64,000 nucleotides of DNA from NCBI GenBank assembly GCA_045563055.1, contig JBJKUR010000008.1, positions 62,001-126,000 on the forward strand. The letters are read 5' to 3'. The position numbers were made by a program, and so were the translations under genes. The notes beneath the pieces are model-generated. The model saw nothing but the letters and a program-made list of their open reading frames with translations, was not told the DNA's origin and did not search any database. Positions 17,708 to 26,448 of this stretch are shown in pieces; position 1 is the stretch's first letter; each line of letters begins with the position of its first letter. This stretch comes from Methylaequor sp045563055. GTDB lineage: Bacteria; Pseudomonadota; Alphaproteobacteria; Methylaequorales; Methylaequoraceae.

Positions 17708-19018
17708 ATGATCTTGACCTCAAAATTTAAAGAACTTCTAAAAAAAATTCTGAGTACTCAGTTATTTTCATTAATTTTTTCAAGATATTTTTATTTTAAG
17801 TTAAAAAATATTTCAACATCAAAGAATACCTCAAAAAATATAATTATTTTTAATGACTATAGATGTAGAGAGGATATCGAAGTCTATTTAAAGAATTCTA
17901 AATTAAAAATTTTTACTGCACCTATAAATCTATTAGAACTGGTAGAAGCTATTTTTTTTAGTAAATCAATGCCATATGCAACATACTTTTTAGAAAAAGA
18001 TACCGACTTACTAAAAGCAAGAAGTAGAAAAAGAATTTTTCTAGAGAGAACTATTTTATTTCTTAAAAGAAAAAAAATTGACTGTATAGTCTCTCCGTCT
18101 GTTCAATATAGACTAGATCAGGATTGGGCATTTGTTTGTAAAAAATTAAAATTAAATTTTATTTGTGTTCACAAAGAATTCACAGTAATGGACGAAAAAG
18201 TCTATAAACATCAAATTAATAGATTTAAGGAGCAAAAACTCAAATACCTTGGTACTAAAATCCTTATGACAAATAATTTAGGGAAAAAATTATTTACAGA
18301 AACAAATTTTTGTAAAGAATCTCAAATTAATGTTATTGGTTCGTTGCGAATGGATAGAATTTTACCGGTAAAAGAAAATAAGAAAAGAAATGGAGACTGT
18401 GTAACACTTTTCTCTTTTGGACATTTAAGTGGAGGAATTGGTTTTGATGATTTGCCAGAGTCTATTAGGCATAAATATATTAAATATCATTATTTTAGCA
18501 ATGAAAATTATGGGTTTGTGAAACTATTTAATAATGTTCATTCTATATTTGCGAAATGTGCACTTAAAAACCCAAAAAAAAAATTCATTATAAAAATTAA
18601 AAATATAAATGATATTACTTGGAAGACCCAGATAAAAGAGACTATCGAAAATGCATTAAAAATAAAGTTTAGTGATATTAAAAATCTAAGTTTCTCAGAT
18701 AAGCAAGCGCCAGATTTAATCAAATTATCAGAAGTAGTTATTGGTTTTAACTCAACAGTTTTATTAGAGGCTATTATATTAAATACAAAAACTATCATTC
18801 CAGTTTTTGATGAAGCTAGTAAAAAATTGAAAGAGTTTGTTTATTTTAGAAAATATTTTAATTTATTTAAAGTTGCGAAATCACATAAAGAATTTGAAAA
18901 ACTTCTTTCTTCTCCATTTCACTTTAAGATGAATAAAAGAAAACAAAATGAAATGATTGAAAAATTTCTTGGTTTTTCAGATGGAAAAAGTTTGGACAGG
19001 TTTTCAAATTCATTATAA
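17708..19018 (+). CDS. Predicted surface-carbohydrate biosynthesis protein (GT-B-like)
   Basis: A 436-aa protein resembling the CDP-glycerol/polysialyl-transferase-like surface carbohydrate biosynthesis proteins. The N-terminal half has a VIVSPSVQYRLDQDWAF-like region; the C-terminal half has GSLRMDRI, FSFGH, a KIKN strand and the GFNSTVLLEAI nucleotide-binding loop near 350. The last motif resembles the donor site of GT-B enzymes. It may transfer the activated nonulosonic acid (inference). A related protein is at 21039. Confidence 0.6.
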   Translation: MILTSKFKELLKKILSTQLFSLIFSRYFYFKLKNISTSKNTSKNIIIFNDYRCREDIEVYLKNSKLKIFTAPINLLELVEAIFFSKSMPYATYFLEKDTDLLKARSRKRIFLERTILFLKRKKIDCIVSPSVQYRLDQDWAFVCKKLKLNFICVHKEFTVMDEKVYKHQINRFKEQKLKYLGTKILMTNNLGKKLFTETNFCKESQINVIGSLRMDRILPVKENKKRNGDCVTLFSFGHLSGGIGFDDLPESIRHKYIKYHYFSNENYGFVKLFNNVHSIFAKCALKNPKKKFIIKIKNINDITWKTQIKETIENALKIKFSDIKNLSFSDKQAPDLIKLSEVVIGFNSTVLLEAIILNTKTIIPVFDEASKKLKEFVYFRKYFNLFKVAKSHKEFEKLLSSPFHFKMNKRKQNEMIEKFLGFSDGKSLDRFSNSL

Positions 19019-19167
19019 CCTTTTTAAATTTAATTTTGTTAGTTTGATTATAAAGGTTTAATATGTTCTAAAAATTATTATGAACCATTACTCTTAATTA
19101 TAGATGATAGGAATCGACATATCTAATATATTCAAAATTCGAATACATAAATTTTCTGGAGAAATGA

Positions 19168-19872
19168 ATGGCAAAATATAAAGACGTAAGTACATACTTA
19201 GAAGAGGATCATTATAAAAATCCAAAGGAATATTTTAAGATCTTTGCCGAAAAAATTGCAAAAAGAAAGCACCATCCGATTGATTTTCTGGATGTCGGAT
19301 GTGCGACAGGGTCACTAATAAACTTTCTAAATCATAAATATCCTAATTGGAATTATTCAGCTGTAGAGCCTTCAAAAGATATGATAAATATTGCAAAAAG
19401 AAATAATAAAAAAGCAAACTTTTATCATACAGATATTAATAAATTTGTAAGTAAAGAAAAATTTGACTTAATATCCCTTTTCGGTGTACTAGGAATTTTT
19501 AATTTTGATGAAGGTAAGAATATAATTGGAAAATTAATAAAAATGTTAAAAACCAATGGTGAATTATTCATATTATCCAATTTCAATGATTATGACGTTG
19601 ATGTACTTATTAATCATAGAAAATACAATAAAAATAGATTAGGTGATATTGAGAGTGGATGGAATATTTACTCAAAGAAAACTATTGGGAGAATCCTTGA
19701 AAAAAAAAGAGTTTCTTATAAGTTTTATAATTTTACAATGCCATTTCAGATTTTTAAAAAAAAAGATCCGATAAGGTCTTGGACAATAGAGATTAAAGAT
19801 AAGAGATACTTAACAAATGGTTTAGGACTAATCATAAGTTTAAAGTTTTTAAGAATAATTAAAAAAAGTTGA
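19168..19872 (+). CDS. Class I SAM-dependent methyltransferase
   Basis: A 234-aa methyltransferase with motif I FLDVGCATGSL near residue 40, the acidic AVEPS of motif II and FDLISLFGVLGIF as the post-I strand. It lies between the GT-B-like gene and the CBS-nucleotidyltransferase, on the same strand, each separated by more than 100 bp. It probably methylates a surface sugar; the target is unknown. Confidence 0.75.
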   Translation: MAKYKDVSTYLEEDHYKNPKEYFKIFAEKIAKRKHHPIDFLDVGCATGSLINFLNHKYPNWNYSAVEPSKDMINIAKRNNKKANFYHTDINKFVSKEKFDLISLFGVLGIFNFDEGKNIIGKLIKMLKTNGELFILSNFNDYDVDVLINHRKYNKNRLGDIESGWNIYSKKTIGRILEKKRVSYKFYNFTMPFQIFKKKDPIRSWTIEIKDKRYLTNGLGLIISLKFLRIIKKS

Positions 19873-19994
19873 AAGTGATATTGAATAATATAATGATAAA
19901 GTTTTACAATAATCATTTATGAATTTTTACTAAAAAAAGAAGGTCCATTTAAATCACAAAATTTAAGATTTTTATAAATTTAAACCAATTTAAA

Positions 19995-21035
19995 ATGCTC
20001 AAAAAAATTATAGTTCAGAAAAACTCAACAATTAATAAGGCCATTCAAATTTTAGACAAATTCTACGATCTTAAAATTGTACTTGTCGTAGATCATGACT
20101 CCAAATTAATTGGAACTATTACCGATGGTGATGTGAGAAGAGGATTATTAAAGGGTTTTGGTACAAACGATAAAGTAGAAAAAATTATGTTTAAAAATTT
20201 TAGATTTTTAACAGAGGAGAAAATAACAGAAAAAGAGATTCAGAAGCTAAAAAAAATGGATGTAAAACAAATACCTATTTTAAATAAAAAAAAAAATGTT
20301 TTGAAGGTTCTTAAATTAGATGAAATTAATTCTGAAACAAAAAAAGATATTGTGATTTTTATGATGGCAGGAGGATTTGGAAAAAGACTTAAACCTATCA
20401 CTGATAAAATTCCTAAACCGCTTGTTACTATTGATTCAAAACCTATCATTAAAATCCTTATAGAAAATTTCCTTAGCTGCGGTTTTTTTAATTTTTATAT
20501 TTCTGTTTTTTTTAAATCACAAGATATCAAAAAATACTTAGGTAATGGTTCTAAAAGTTACTCTATTAAATATATAGAAGAAAAAAATCCTTTGGGGACT
20601 GCTGGATCATTATCAAAAATAAAAAATATAAGTTTTAAGGGTCCAATAATTGTTATTAACGCGGATATAATAACAAGCATAGATTTTAACGAGCTCTTAA
20701 ACTATCATAAAAAGAATAATGCTGATATAACGGTATGTGTAAGGCAGTATACAATGAACATTCCTTTTGGAGTTTTAGAATCCAAAAATAAAAGGGTAAG
20801 TTCAATAAATGAAAAACCAAGCAAACATTTCTGGGTGAATGCTGGTATTTATGTTTTTGAGAAAGAAATAATCAAAAAGATTCAGTCAAACAAAAAAATT
20901 GATATGCCAGATTTAATAAATAGTTTAGCAAAAAATAAAAAGGTTGTACCCTTCCCAATTTTTGAAAATTGGCATGATATTGGACAAATGAAAGAACTTA
21001 TTGAAGTAAGAAAATTATACTCTAAAAAGGACTAG
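19995..21035 (+). CDS. CBS-domain sugar-phosphate nucleotidyltransferase (PtmE-like)
   Basis: A 346-aa fusion: a CBS pair in residues 1-115 (TITDGDVRRGLLKG) and a nucleotidyltransferase domain from about 120, with MAGGFGKRLKPITDKIPKPL as the nucleotide-binding signature and NADI for the metal site. This architecture is that of PtmE, the glucosamine-1-phosphate guanylyltransferase of the Campylobacter legionaminic acid pathway. It implies a GDP-linked route to the sugar and a CBS-mediated regulation by an adenosyl ligand (inference). It is 3 bp upstream of the next GT-like gene. Confidence 0.88.
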   Translation: MLKKIIVQKNSTINKAIQILDKFYDLKIVLVVDHDSKLIGTITDGDVRRGLLKGFGTNDKVEKIMFKNFRFLTEEKITEKEIQKLKKMDVKQIPILNKKKNVLKVLKLDEINSETKKDIVIFMMAGGFGKRLKPITDKIPKPLVTIDSKPIIKILIENFLSCGFFNFYISVFFKSQDIKKYLGNGSKSYSIKYIEEKNPLGTAGSLSKIKNISFKGPIIVINADIITSIDFNELLNYHKKNNADITVCVRQYTMNIPFGVLESKNKRVSSINEKPSKHFWVNAGIYVFEKEIIKKIQSNKKIDMPDLINSLAKNKKVVPFPIFENWHDIGQMKELIEVRKLYSKKD

Positions 21036-21038
21036 AAG

Positions 21039-22352
21039 ATGATCCTATTTTTTCCAAGACATGAGAGTTCATATAAAAAGATGACTGACTTGATGGAATA
21101 TCTTAAATGTTTTTCTGAAGAAAAAAAAATGCTTATAGTGAGTGGAAGTAAGTTAAAAATACCAGAAAAAAATATTTTAAGAATTCAAAAAAATAAAATT
21201 AATGATCCTTTTGAAAAGTTGGAAAACTTCCAAATGTCAATATCTGAATACTTAAAATCAAAAAGATTTTGTAACTTTTTGTTTAATTGCTTATTTGTAG
21301 ATATTTTGAAAATTCTTTATTTAGTAAATGTATACTCAAAGCAAAAAAGTTATTTAAAAAATTTTTTAATAAATAACAATGTTAAATATATTTTTTTAAC
21401 TGGAGACAGAGAATTAGGCTTGACACCACCTCTGATTAAAGCTGCAAATCAACTTAAAATTAAAGTGATAGTTTATTCTACTCTATCAATGAGTGTTCAT
21501 AATTTAGGCTTGCAAAGAAAATATAAATCACATTCACCAAAAGTTAAATTTGGAAATAATATTTTAAATATGCTTGTGGGATTTCTTTTACCTTTGCAAA
21601 CTTATAAAACTAAGTATGGTTTATTTTTATTCTCAAAAGGATGGGTAACGATAGCCCTAAAGATTTTGAGGATGTTGCCTCTCAAACCATGGATCCAAGG
21701 AGGAGGTAACTCTGATTTAATTTTTGTGGAAAATAGAGATAGTTTTTTAACTCTCAAAAAATTTGGAATAGATAAAACCAAAATAAAATTAATTGAAAAT
21801 ATTGAGTATTTAAGAACAAAAAACTCGAAATTTAGGAAGAAGAATAAAAGAATTATTTTATTTGCCGTTCCTATTTATTTTGAGCATAAATTTATTAGTT
21901 GGAAAAAACACGAGTTTGAACTTAGAAAATATTTTAGTATTTTATCCGATTACTCAAAAGATGTTTTATTTTCTTTTCATCCAAAATCAAAAATAAAAAA
22001 TTATGAATTCATATTTAGAGATTATGGCTTTAAAAAAGAAATCGTGTCTGTAACTGATGTAATTTCAAAAACGGATTTATATATCTGTGGTAGTTCAAGT
22101 ACTATTAATCTCTCAGTCATTCATCAAAAACCTACAATTAATTTATGTTATGTATCAAGTGCCGATGAAGAGTTTCATTATAAAAAAATTAAATTTGTAA
22201 AGAATGTTAAAAATAAAATGCAATTCAAAAATTTACTTGAGATGCCTAATAGTGATTGGAAAAAATTAATAAAAGAATCAACCAGACATTTAACAAACTT
22301 TCTTCCATACGAAAAAAAAATTCATACTCACTTAAAGCATATTATAAAGTAA
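21039..22352 (+). CDS. Predicted glycosyltransferase of surface-carbohydrate type
   Basis: A 437-aa protein with no signal peptide. FLTGDRELGLTPPLIKAA, LFSFHPKSK and YICGSSSTINLSVIHQKPTI in the C-terminal half match GT-B-type surface carbohydrate proteins; the last is the donor-binding loop. It begins 3 bp after the PtmE-like gene, so the two are cotranscribed. A perfect 13-bp hairpin overlaps its last codons. Relation to the 17708 gene is by overall layout, with low visible identity. Confidence 0.6.
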   Translation: MILFFPRHESSYKKMTDLMEYLKCFSEEKKMLIVSGSKLKIPEKNILRIQKNKINDPFEKLENFQMSISEYLKSKRFCNFLFNCLFVDILKILYLVNVYSKQKSYLKNFLINNNVKYIFLTGDRELGLTPPLIKAANQLKIKVIVYSTLSMSVHNLGLQRKYKSHSPKVKFGNNILNMLVGFLLPLQTYKTKYGLFLFSKGWVTIALKILRMLPLKPWIQGGGNSDLIFVENRDSFLTLKKFGIDKTKIKLIENIEYLRTKNSKFRKKNKRIILFAVPIYFEHKFISWKKHEFELRKYFSILSDYSKDVLFSFHPKSKIKNYEFIFRDYGFKKEIVSVTDVISKTDLYICGSSSTINLSVIHQKPTINLCYVSSADEEFHYKKIKFVKNVKNKMQFKNLLEMPNSDWKKLIKESTRHLTNFLPYEKKIHTHLKHIIK

Positions 22353-22373
22353 ATATGAAAATTTACTTTATAA
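22342..22373 (+). terminator. Perfect 13-bp hairpin overlapping a stop codon
   Basis: TTATAAAGTAAAT and its exact complement flank a 6-nt ATGAAA loop. The left arm overlaps the stop codon of the GT-like gene and about 190 bp without genes follow, so this is a likely intrinsic terminator, though without a long T tract. Confidence 0.6.
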
Positions 22374-22561
22374 TAATTCTATAGATTGTCAGGTAAAGTT
22401 TATTGCCAATAATATAAAAATAAAATTCTATTTATATACAATGATTATTAATAATTAGATAGTTAAGAAATTAATTTTCAGATATATTTTATATAAATCA
22501 CAAGAATACAAAAGTTTTAAAAATTATAGATCAAACTTAATAAATCTTTATAAACAATATC

Positions 22562-23425
22562 ATGGACAAGAAAATTTTAATCATTGGAAAGACAGGTTTA
22601 TTGGCAAAAAGTATGATTAACTATTTAAAGGGATTATCACAAAATATTGATATTTTCTCTCCTAATCATGGGCCTTATAAAATTGATATTACAAAGAAAG
22701 AAATGTTAATCGATGGTTTAAATGATGTTAAACCAAGTCTAATTATAAATTGCTCTGGAAATGTTAATTTAGAATTTTGTGAGAAGTATCCTGAAAAAGC
22801 ATGGAACTTAAATACTATTGCGGTTTTTAATATAATCAATTGGATTAAAGACAAAAAATGTAAGTACATCGGCATTTCAACAGATCAGTTATATAATCTA
22901 AATAATAGTACAGAAAATGATGAAATCGTAATCAAAAATCAATATGCTGCATCAAAATATTGTTCTGAAAACATAGCACTAAGTTACAATAAATCACTTA
23001 TTATAAGAACAAACATTATTGGTTTTAGAGGCCAAAAAGATCTAACATTTTTTGAATGGATTTTAGATTCAATAAAAAAAAATAAAAAAATAAAACTCTT
23101 TCATGATTATTACACATCATCAATTGACGTAAACTCTTTCTCCAGAATTTTGATTGACCTTTATAAAACAGGATATAGTGGTTTGGTAAATGTAGGATCA
23201 AGAGAGTATATTTCTAAAGCTGACTTCATAAAGAGAGTTTCTACAAAAATGGGTTTTTCGGATGAAAATTTTAGTAATTCAACAGTTGATAATTTACCTA
23301 TACAAAGATCAAAAAATTGTGGTATGAACGTTAGTAAAGCTGAGGAATTGTTAAATTATAAAATGCCAACAATTGATGAAGTTATTGAATCACTATTGAA
23401 AGAAGTAGATGAAAAAACAATATAA
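22562..23425 (+). CDS. RmlD-like sugar-nucleotide reductase/epimerase (extended SDR)
   Basis: A 287-aa protein with Rossmann IIGKTGLLAKSM near the start, the D-x-x-V/KP pattern IDITKKEMLIDGLNDVKPSLIINCSG, and a catalytic YAASK near residue 131. This is the dTDP-4-dehydrorhamnose reductase (RmlD) family, but the other rml genes are absent, so it likely reduces another 4-keto sugar. It overlaps the second neuB by 17 bp, which ties it to that pathway. Confidence 0.75.
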   Translation: MDKKILIIGKTGLLAKSMINYLKGLSQNIDIFSPNHGPYKIDITKKEMLIDGLNDVKPSLIINCSGNVNLEFCEKYPEKAWNLNTIAVFNIINWIKDKKCKYIGISTDQLYNLNNSTENDEIVIKNQYAASKYCSENIALSYNKSLIIRTNIIGFRGQKDLTFFEWILDSIKKNKKIKLFHDYYTSSIDVNSFSRILIDLYKTGYSGLVNVGSREYISKADFIKRVSTKMGFSDENFSNSTVDNLPIQRSKNCGMNVSKAEELLNYKMPTIDEVIESLLKEVDEKTI

Positions 23426-24491
23426 AAGTGAGTTTAAAATAAGAAAATTCAAAATTTCTAATGTTTCTGATGTTTATTTTATTGCTGACATTGCTGCAAA
23501 TCACGATGGGAGTCTTTTTAGAGCAAAGAAGTTAATTAAATTAGCAAAAGAATCTGGAGCCCATTGTGCAAAGTTTCAACATTTCTTACCTGAAAGAATT
23601 ATATCTGATACTGGTTTTACAGGGAAAAAACTAAAAGTATCACATCAGGAAAAGTGGGATGATTCAGTTTTTAACATTTATAAGAAATATCATACACCAA
23701 GGAAATGGACGGAGGAATTAATTTCATGCTGTATAAAAAATGACATAGATTTCATGACAACACCCTATGATTATGAAGCAGTTGAAACTTTAAATAAATA
23801 CCTAAAAGCATTTAAGATCGGATCAGGAGATTTAACATTCAAAGATCTAATAGTTAAAATAGCAAAAAAAAAAAAACCAATATTTCTAGCTTGTGGTGCA
23901 TCTAACGAAACAGAAGTTTTTGAATCAGTAGAAGAGATATTAAAATATAATGATAAAATATGTCTTATGCAATGTAATACAAATTATACCGCTAATACGA
24001 ATAATATGAAATATCAGAATTTGAATGTTTTAAAGAGGTTTGCATCAATTTGGCCAAATATGCCTTTAGGTTTATCTGATCATACTTTTGGACATGAAGC
24101 GGTTTTGGGGGCTATTGCATTGGGCGCAAGAGCGATAGAAAAACACTTTACAGATGACAATGATAGAAATGGTCCTGATCATAAATTTGCAATGAATCCA
24201 AAGACCTGGACTTCAATGGTTGAAAGTTCAAAAAAACTTTTAGATGCTTTAGGATCAGATAAAAAAGAAATATGCAAAAATGAAGCAGAAACTGTTATCA
24301 TTCAGAGAAGAGCAATAAGAACGAAATTTGATTTAGATAAAAACGAAAAAATTAGTTACGATAATATTGAATTCTTAAGACCTTGTCCTAAAAATGCACT
24401 GGGGCCAAACAAAGTCGATAAAATTATTGGGAAAAAGTTAAATAAAAAGAAGAGACAAGGAGAGGAGTTATATCTAAAAGATTTAATTTAG
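23409..24491 (+). CDS. neuB: Nonulosonic acid synthase (NeuB family), second copy
   Basis: A 360-aa NeuB-family enzyme, clearly divergent from the copy at 6703. Catalytic elements are IADIAANHDG, CAKFQHFLPE, FMTTPYD, FKIGSGD, LGLSDHTFG and EKHFT. A C-terminal SAF domain (RRAIRTKFDL...LGPNKVDKIIGKKL) follows from about 295. It overlaps the RmlD-like gene and is followed by a GT2 gene, a pseudaminic-type methylase and a second CMP-sugar synthetase, so it seems to serve a second nine-carbon sugar. The specific product is not determinable here. Confidence 0.88.
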   Translation: MKKQYKSEFKIRKFKISNVSDVYFIADIAANHDGSLFRAKKLIKLAKESGAHCAKFQHFLPERIISDTGFTGKKLKVSHQEKWDDSVFNIYKKYHTPRKWTEELISCCIKNDIDFMTTPYDYEAVETLNKYLKAFKIGSGDLTFKDLIVKIAKKKKPIFLACGASNETEVFESVEEILKYNDKICLMQCNTNYTANTNNMKYQNLNVLKRFASIWPNMPLGLSDHTFGHEAVLGAIALGARAIEKHFTDDNDRNGPDHKFAMNPKTWTSMVESSKKLLDALGSDKKEICKNEAETVIIQRRAIRTKFDLDKNEKISYDNIEFLRPCPKNALGPNKVDKIIGKKLNKKKRQGEELYLKDLI

Positions 24492-25108
24492 CAATTTTGA
24501 TTGTTGCAAAAAATGAAGAGGATACGATTGGAAACATTGTAGATAATTGCAAACCATACGGTAAAGTCTTTGTTGTTAACGACAACTCAACTGATTCAAC
24601 CCTAACAATTTTGAGAAAAAAAAAGATTAATATTGTTACGAATAGAAAATCACTCGGATATGGATGCTCGGTTTTAAAAGGAATAAAAGAGATAGTTTTA
24701 AAAAAATTTACTCATCTTGTGATGCTGGATGCTGATGGTGAGCATAATCCTAAATATATAAAAGAATTTATTAAAAAGTTGAAAGATAAGGAAGTTTTAG
24801 TCTTAGGTGTAAGACAAAAAATTTATAGATTTTCAGAGAAGATTTTTGTGTTTTATTATAAATGGAAATTTGGAGTTTCTGATATGCTATGTGGGATGAG
24901 AGGCTTTGATTTAAAAATTATAGAAAAAAGGTATTTAAAACTTAAAGATGATCTTGGTTTGAATTGGATTATGTACTATTTAAAAACAAATTTAAAATTT
25001 TGTGAACTTCAAGTGTCAGGAAAAAAAAGATTTAATAATCCTAGGTTTGGTAATATGATACGAGCAAATTTTAAAATACTTAGTTACCTATCAAGAAATC
25101 TTCTATGA
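24470..25108 (+). CDS. Glycosyltransferase family 2; possible AUA start
   Basis: A GT-A glycosyltransferase: VAKNEEDTIG, FVVNDNSTDST, and the DADGEHNP metal site, with CGMRGFD further on, as in polyprenyl-phosphate or surface-sugar transferases. From the TTG at 24497 the product would begin MIVAKNEE and lose its first beta strand. In frame upstream lies ATA at 24470, seven bases after an AAGGAG ribosome-binding site inside the end of neuB, giving ISKRFNLAILIVAKNEE; I favour this start (211 codons with stop excluded count about 212). It overlaps the next gene by 4 bp. Confidence 0.7.
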   Translation: MSKRFNLAILIVAKNEEDTIGNIVDNCKPYGKVFVVNDNSTDSTLTILRKKKINIVTNRKSLGYGCSVLKGIKEIVLKKFTHLVMLDADGEHNPKYIKEFIKKLKDKEVLVLGVRQKIYRFSEKIFVFYYKWKFGVSDMLCGMRGFDLKIIEKRYLKLKDDLGLNWIMYYLKTNLKFCELQVSGKKRFNNPRFGNMIRANFKILSYLSRNLL

Positions 25109-25746
25109 AAAAGAAATTTAAGACATCACAAGAACTATTTTGGTCAACAGATTTTGGAAATGACTATATAGTAAGAAATTCTGATCAGTTATTAAAGAAA
25201 TCAAACGATAATTTTTTTAAAAAAATTTTTGGAGAAAATAGAAATATTTCAAGTTGTTTAGAGGTAGGTGCTAATATTGGACTAAATTTAATTTCGTTAA
25301 AAAAGATCTTTAAGAAGCAAGACCAATATGCAATAGAAATAAATTCTCAAGCATGCAAAAAATTATATAAAATTTTACCAAAAGAAAATATTTACAATGG
25401 ATCAGTTTTAGATTTCAATATTGATAATTCAGAATTTAGCTGTAAAAAATTTGAATTAGTCTTATCAAAAACATTTTTAATTCATATTAATCCTAATTTT
25501 ATTAATAATGTTTACGATAAATTATTTTTATTATCCAGAAAATATATATTGATTTGTGAATATTTTAACCCGGAGCCCGTTGATGTGATTTATAGAGGTC
25601 ATAAAAAAAAATTATTTAAAAGAGATTTCGCTTTTGAGATGATTAAAAGGTTTAATTTGAAATTGAATAGTTATGGTTTTGCCTATCATCTAGATGAAGA
25701 ATTTCCTCAAGATAATATTAATTGGTTTTTGTTAGAAAAAAATTAA
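25105..25746 (+). CDS. Pseudaminic acid biosynthesis-associated methylase (TIGR03587-like)
   Basis: A 213-aa methyltransferase. FWSTDFGNDYIVRN near the start, the motif I SCLEVGANIGLNL and the LSKTFLIHINPNFI block match the family of methylases found with pseudaminic acid genes. It lies between the GT2 gene (4-bp overlap) and the second CMP-sugar synthetase (1-bp overlap). It may methylate the second nonulosonic acid or its precursor (inference). No pseB/pseC gene is in the window. Confidence 0.78.
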   Translation: MKKKFKTSQELFWSTDFGNDYIVRNSDQLLKKSNDNFFKKIFGENRNISSCLEVGANIGLNLISLKKIFKKQDQYAIEINSQACKKLYKILPKENIYNGSVLDFNIDNSEFSCKKFELVLSKTFLIHINPNFINNVYDKLFLLSRKYILICEYFNPEPVDVIYRGHKKKLFKRDFAFEMIKRFNLKLNSYGFAYHLDEEFPQDNINWFLLEKN

Positions 25747-26435
25747 TGTTTGCATATATACCAGCGAGAATTGGCTCAAGGAGAATTAAAGAAAAGAATA
25801 TATACAAGGTGGATGGTATTCCTATGATAAAACATGTTATAGGAAATCTTAAAAAACTAAGTTTTATAAATGGTGTATATGTGTCAACGGATTCACATAA
25901 AATTAGGAAAATTGTTGAAGTGCTTGATGTAAGCGTATTATCTCTCAGAGATAAAAAATTATCAGGCGATCAAGCGACATTTATGGATTTAATAAAAAAG
26001 GATATACCTAGATTTGCAGATCATACTAAATGTAATGATATTTTATTTGTACTTCCTACAGCAATACTTGTGCCGCCCGAGGTTTATAATGATGCATATA
26101 AGAAGTATAAAAAATTAAAACCTGAAATTCTCATTGCGACAGAGAAAATTACCAATCCAATTTGGTGGGCTATGGAAATTAAAAAAAATTATTTGCATCC
26201 GATTTTTAAGGATAAAGTTTCAGTCGATTCTTCTAAGTTAAAGCCAGCATATTCAGATGCTGGTCTATTTTATTTTTTTAATCAAAAAAAAGTAGCTAAA
26301 TATGTTTCACATAAAAATGCCAGAAAAATATTACCTTATATGATCAATTCTAATTACACATGTGACTTAAATACCGTGAGTGATTTAGAGTATCTAATTT
26401 ATAAATATAAACTTTTAAAATCAAAATCACCATAA
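25746..26435 (+). CDS. neuA: CMP-sugar cytidylyltransferase (NeuA/PseF family), second copy
   Basis: I start this at the ATG at 25746, which overlaps the stop of the methylase by one base (TAATG) and gives MFAYIPARIGSRRIKEKN, the family's CTP-binding N-terminus; the ORF could extend to a TTG at 25722 but that tail is not family-like. The 229-aa length is normal. FVLPTAILVPPE and the C-terminal CDLNTVSDLEYLIYKY fit the family. It should activate the product of the second NeuB. Confidence 0.85.
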   Translation: MFAYIPARIGSRRIKEKNIYKVDGIPMIKHVIGNLKKLSFINGVYVSTDSHKIRKIVEVLDVSVLSLRDKKLSGDQATFMDLIKKDIPRFADHTKCNDILFVLPTAILVPPEVYNDAYKKYKKLKPEILIATEKITNPIWWAMEIKKNYLHPIFKDKVSVDSSKLKPAYSDAGLFYFFNQKKVAKYVSHKNARKILPYMINSNYTCDLNTVSDLEYLIYKYKLLKSKSP

Positions 26436-26448
26436 GTAATTTTGATTG

